This document shows, piece after piece, positions 61,847-64,000 of a DNA stretch of 64,000 nucleotides. The first letter of the stretch is position 1; every line of letters begins with the position of its first letter. A model generated the notes under the pieces. The model saw nothing but the letters and a program-made list of their open reading frames with translations, searched no databases and had not been told where the DNA came from. Source of the DNA: Streptomyces sp. NBC_01217 (GTDB taxonomy: Bacteria; Actinomycetota; Actinomycetes; Streptomycetales; Streptomycetaceae). A program made the position numbers and the translations under genes. The stretch is from the NCBI RefSeq assembly GCF_035994185.1, contig NZ_CP108538.1:2666001-2730000 (forward strand), read 5' to 3'.

Positions 61847-62854
61847 ATGCGGCTCGGACTCGCGCTCGGATACTGGGGCCGCGGCCCGGACCCCGCCCAT
61901 CTGGAGCTGGCCCGGGAGGCCGAGGAGCTGGGGTACGGATCGGTGTGGACGGCGGAGGCCTGGGGCTCGGACGCGTTCACCCCGCTGACCTGGATCGCCG
62001 CACACACCTCCCGTATCCGGCTCGGCACCGGCATCGCGCAGATGGCGGCGCGCACCCCGACCGCGACCGCCATGCACGCCCTGACCCTCGACCATCTCTC
62101 CGGCGGCCGGATGATGCTCGGCCTGGGCCTGTCCGGGCCGCAGGTGGTGGAGGGCTGGTACGGGCGGCCGTTCCCGAAAAGCCCGCTGACCGCGACCCGC
62201 GAGTACGTCGACGTGATCCGCCAGGTGCTGGGCCGCGAGGCCCCTGTGGAGCTGGACGGGCGCTTCCACTCCCACCCGTACAACGGTCCGGACGCCACCG
62301 GTCTGGGCAAGCCGCTGAAGCCGATCACCCACCCGCTGCGGTCCGAACTGCCCGTGCTGCTGGGGGCGGAGGGGCCGAAGAACATCGCGCAGACCACGCG
62401 GATCGCCGACGGCTGGCTGCCGCTGTACTGGTCGCCGCTGCGCACCGATGTGTACGAGGCCTCGCTCACGGATCTGCCCGACGGGTTCATGATCGCGCCG
62501 ATGGCCCGTGCGCAGGTCTGTGACGATGTCGCCGAGGGGCTGCTTCCGGTGAAGGCGATGCTCGGTTTCTACATCGGGGGGATGGGGCACTCGGCCCGTA
62601 ACTTCCATGCCGATCTGATGGCACGGATGGGTTTCGAGGAGGAGGCGCGGCGCATCCAGCAGCTGTTCCTCGAAGGGCGCAAGGAGGAGGCCGTGCTGGC
62701 GGTTCCCGATGCGTTCGCCGATGAGATCTCGCTCGTCGGACCCCGGCAACGGATCGCGGAGCGGCTGGAGTTGTGGCGCAAGGGGCCGGTCACCGATCTG
62801 CTGGTGACGGCGCCGGACCCGCACACCCTGCGGGTCCTGGCCGAACTCAACTGA
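61847..62854 (+). CDS. LLM-class F420-dependent oxidoreductase
   Basis: 335 residues, luciferase-like TIM barrel: MRLGLALGYWGRGPDPAHLE, GYGSVWTAEAWGSDAFTPLT, IRLGTGIAQMAARTPTATAM and LDHLSGGRMMLGLGLSGPQVVEGW are the signature blocks of the F420-dependent group common in actinobacteria. Hydride transfer from F420H2 is assumed by family; substrate unknown. The 3' end overlaps the convergent VOC gene by 8 bp. Confidence 0.9.
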   Translation: MRLGLALGYWGRGPDPAHLELAREAEELGYGSVWTAEAWGSDAFTPLTWIAAHTSRIRLGTGIAQMAARTPTATAMHALTLDHLSGGRMMLGLGLSGPQVVEGWYGRPFPKSPLTATREYVDVIRQVLGREAPVELDGRFHSHPYNGPDATGLGKPLKPITHPLRSELPVLLGAEGPKNIAQTTRIADGWLPLYWSPLRTDVYEASLTDLPDGFMIAPMARAQVCDDVAEGLLPVKAMLGFYIGGMGHSARNFHADLMARMGFEEEARRIQQLFLEGRKEEAVLAVPDAFADEISLVGPRQRIAERLELWRKGPVTDLLVTAPDPHTLRVLAELN

Positions 62855-63389
62855 GGGCGACCGGCGCGGGACGTATCCGCCGCCGGGTCGCGGTGTGCTC
62901 CCAGGGCTGGGGGTCGGGGTAGGTCAGGAGCTTGAGGGTGCTGCCCCACGGGGTGCGCAGATACGCGAACCGGTTGCGCTCCCCCGCCTCGGGGCCGGAC
63001 AGCGGCTGCGCCTCGGCGAGCAGCAAGGCGCCCGCGGCGACACAGTCCCGTACGGCCGCGTCCAGGTCGTCGGCGTAGAGCGCCACATGCTGCCAGCCGA
63101 AGTCGCAGGGCAGCACCGGGGGTTCACGGCGGGGGCCCTCGAACTCGAACAGCTCGATGCCCGGGCCGTCGCCGGGAAGGGCGAGCATCCGGATCGCCAG
63201 CTGCTGGGTGCCCGCCGGGACTCCGAGCCTTCGCTCGACGTCCGGCCCGCCCTGCGGGGTGTCGTGGCGGTGCAGGGTGTCGTACAGCACCTCGGCGCCG
63301 AACGCCCGGACGAGGAAGAGGGTGGCGGTCTCCAGGTCGGGGACCGTGACCCCGATGTGGTCGATGCCTCGCACGCTTGTGGCCGTCAT
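62847..63389 (-). CDS. VOC superfamily protein (glyoxalase/dioxygenase-like)
   Basis: 180 residues with two beta-alpha-beta repeats: GIDHIGVTVPDLETATLF (metal His), LYDTLHRHDTPQGGPD, IELFEFEG and WQHVALYADDLDAAVRDCVA, ending TPWGSTLKLLTYPDP with the terminal metal Glu position unclear. ATG 63389 fits the family start. The same frame is open upstream into the broken PHP gene, which is coincidental or marks a fusion by deletion. Reaction unknown. Confidence 0.85.
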   Translation of the reverse strand: MTATSVRGIDHIGVTVPDLETATLFLVRAFGAEVLYDTLHRHDTPQGGPDVERRLGVPAGTQQLAIRMLALPGDGPGIELFEFEGPRREPPVLPCDFGWQHVALYADDLDAAVRDCVAAGALLLAEAQPLSGPEAGERNRFAYLRTPWGSTLKLLTYPDPQPWEHTATRRRIRPAPVALS

Positions 63390-63541
63390 GGGTTCACCGT
63401 TCCTGTCCCGGGGCCGCCCCGACGGCCCCGTACACCCCGTCCGCCCCGGAGCGGGCCCGCTCCGGGACCGTGCCCCCGCGCGACCGGGCCGGCATTTCTT
63501 CGGCCGGCCATGTCGTGATGACGCGTTCCGCCGGGACGAGT

Positions 63542-63893
63542 GATCGGTGAGGACCGCCCGCTCATGGCCCGGCTCTGCCGCCGTGCGGCCCAGCTCCTCG
63601 ACCGGGCCGCCGCCGTCCGACCAGTCGGAGTGCAGATGGCAGTCACCGCGCTGGAGGGCGAGGACGTGCTCACCGCCCTCGGGGAGAGGAGCGGCGGCGG
63701 CCTCCTCCTCCAGCCGCTCCAGATGGCCGGGCACCTTCCCGGCCGTCGCCTCGCGGATCGCCTGTGCGGCCTCACCGTCCGCCATGGCCGCGACGGCGTC
63801 GGCGGCCGTGCGGAATGCCCGTACGCGGTAGGTGTCGGCCCTGCCGCGTTCCAGCAGGAAGGCGATCCGCTTCAGGGCGCGCGCGGGCTCCAT
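63542..63893 (-). pseudogene. PHP-domain protein (PolX-type), truncated and internally deleted
   Basis: From ATG 63893: EPARALKRIAFLLERGRADT, YRVRAFRTAADAVAAM, then a jump directly to GKVPGHLERLEEEAAAAP, so the helix-hairpin-helix segment usual here is missing. The PHP metal motif GDCHLHSDWSDGG and AVLTDHS follow, after which the sequence is unrelated. The rest of the phosphoesterase is absent. Confidence 0.65.
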
Positions 63894-64000
63894 CGGCACC
63901 TCCTGCGGGGCCGCCGGACACTACGGCTGTTCCCTTCCAGCTTCGCTCAGCCCCGAGCCGCCCGCACAGCGGGACGGCAGTCGGGACCCGGTGGCCGGCG

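Noticed and set aside
1..64000. CRISPR arrays and tRNA genes
   Set aside because: No regularly spaced direct repeats with unique spacers, and no recognisable tRNA cloverleaf or TTCGAAT-type T-arm in a gene context.

Overview
The window is high-GC actinobacterial DNA, almost certainly a Streptomyces chromosome. Evidence includes the codon bias, frequent GTG starts, ATGA/GTGA overlaps, a SARP-NB-ARC-TPR regulator, a bifunctional RNase H/CobC protein, a DmdR-type iron box and a class A rnpB. It falls into three parts.

Part one (1 to about 25.9 kb) is a nonribosomal peptide biosynthesis locus that continues off the left edge. Twelve genes on the + strand are tightly packed and mostly overlapping: an A-T NRPS (5' truncated), a P450, a type II thioesterase with Cys at the nucleophile position, a NodU/TobZ-type O-carbamoyltransferase, a non-heme Fe/2OG oxygenase, an A-T-C NRPS whose A domain lacks the amine-binding Asp, an MFS exporter, a second P450, a C-A-T-TE NRPS, a VioD-like PLP enzyme (capreomycidine synthase family) and a C-A-T NRPS. 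A strong hairpin at 6361-6413 divides the run in two and a perfect terminator at 21091-21132 ends it. The logic points to a short peptide with a cyclic-guanidine (capreomycidine-type) residue, oxidative tailoring and O-carbamoylation; I do not recognise the product. A LuxR-type regulator, a SAM methyltransferase, a divergent DUF62 (SAM hydroxide adenosyltransferase family) protein with a remodelled active site and a small LuxR-HTH protein follow and may belong to the locus.

Part two (about 22.9-33.6 kb) is a junction full of decayed DNA: remnants of IS1380, IS256 (amber stop in the transposase), IS1182 and IS5 elements, broken NUDIX, aminoglycoside phosphotransferase and XRE-regulator genes, and a frameshifted NAD-dependent epimerase gene. 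They surround one large intact SARP regulator (27729-30752).

Part three (33.6-64 kb) is mostly conserved Streptomyces core: rnpB, an RNB exoribonuclease, yaaA, eda, the coupled Nif3 / zinc-ribbon / RNase H-CobC operon, an iron-box-controlled siderophore-binding lipoprotein, a MaoC-ADH-SDR beta-oxidation operon, an ABC transporter with its two-component system, two drug-type MFS genes, a double-domain acyl-CoA dehydrogenase, a lipoprotein amidase, a DUF5336-type membrane protein, an LLM oxidoreductase and a VOC protein. Two boxes matching the KstR pattern (TnnAACnnGTTnnA) sit before the MaoC gene and before the double acyl-CoA dehydrogenase, suggesting one lipid/steroid-type regulon. This core was invaded between 51.6 and 54.6 kb by IS30, an IS5-family element with a programmed -1 frameshift, and the right end of an IS200/IS605-type element carrying only the last residues of TnpB, which has cut off the front of a thiolase gene.
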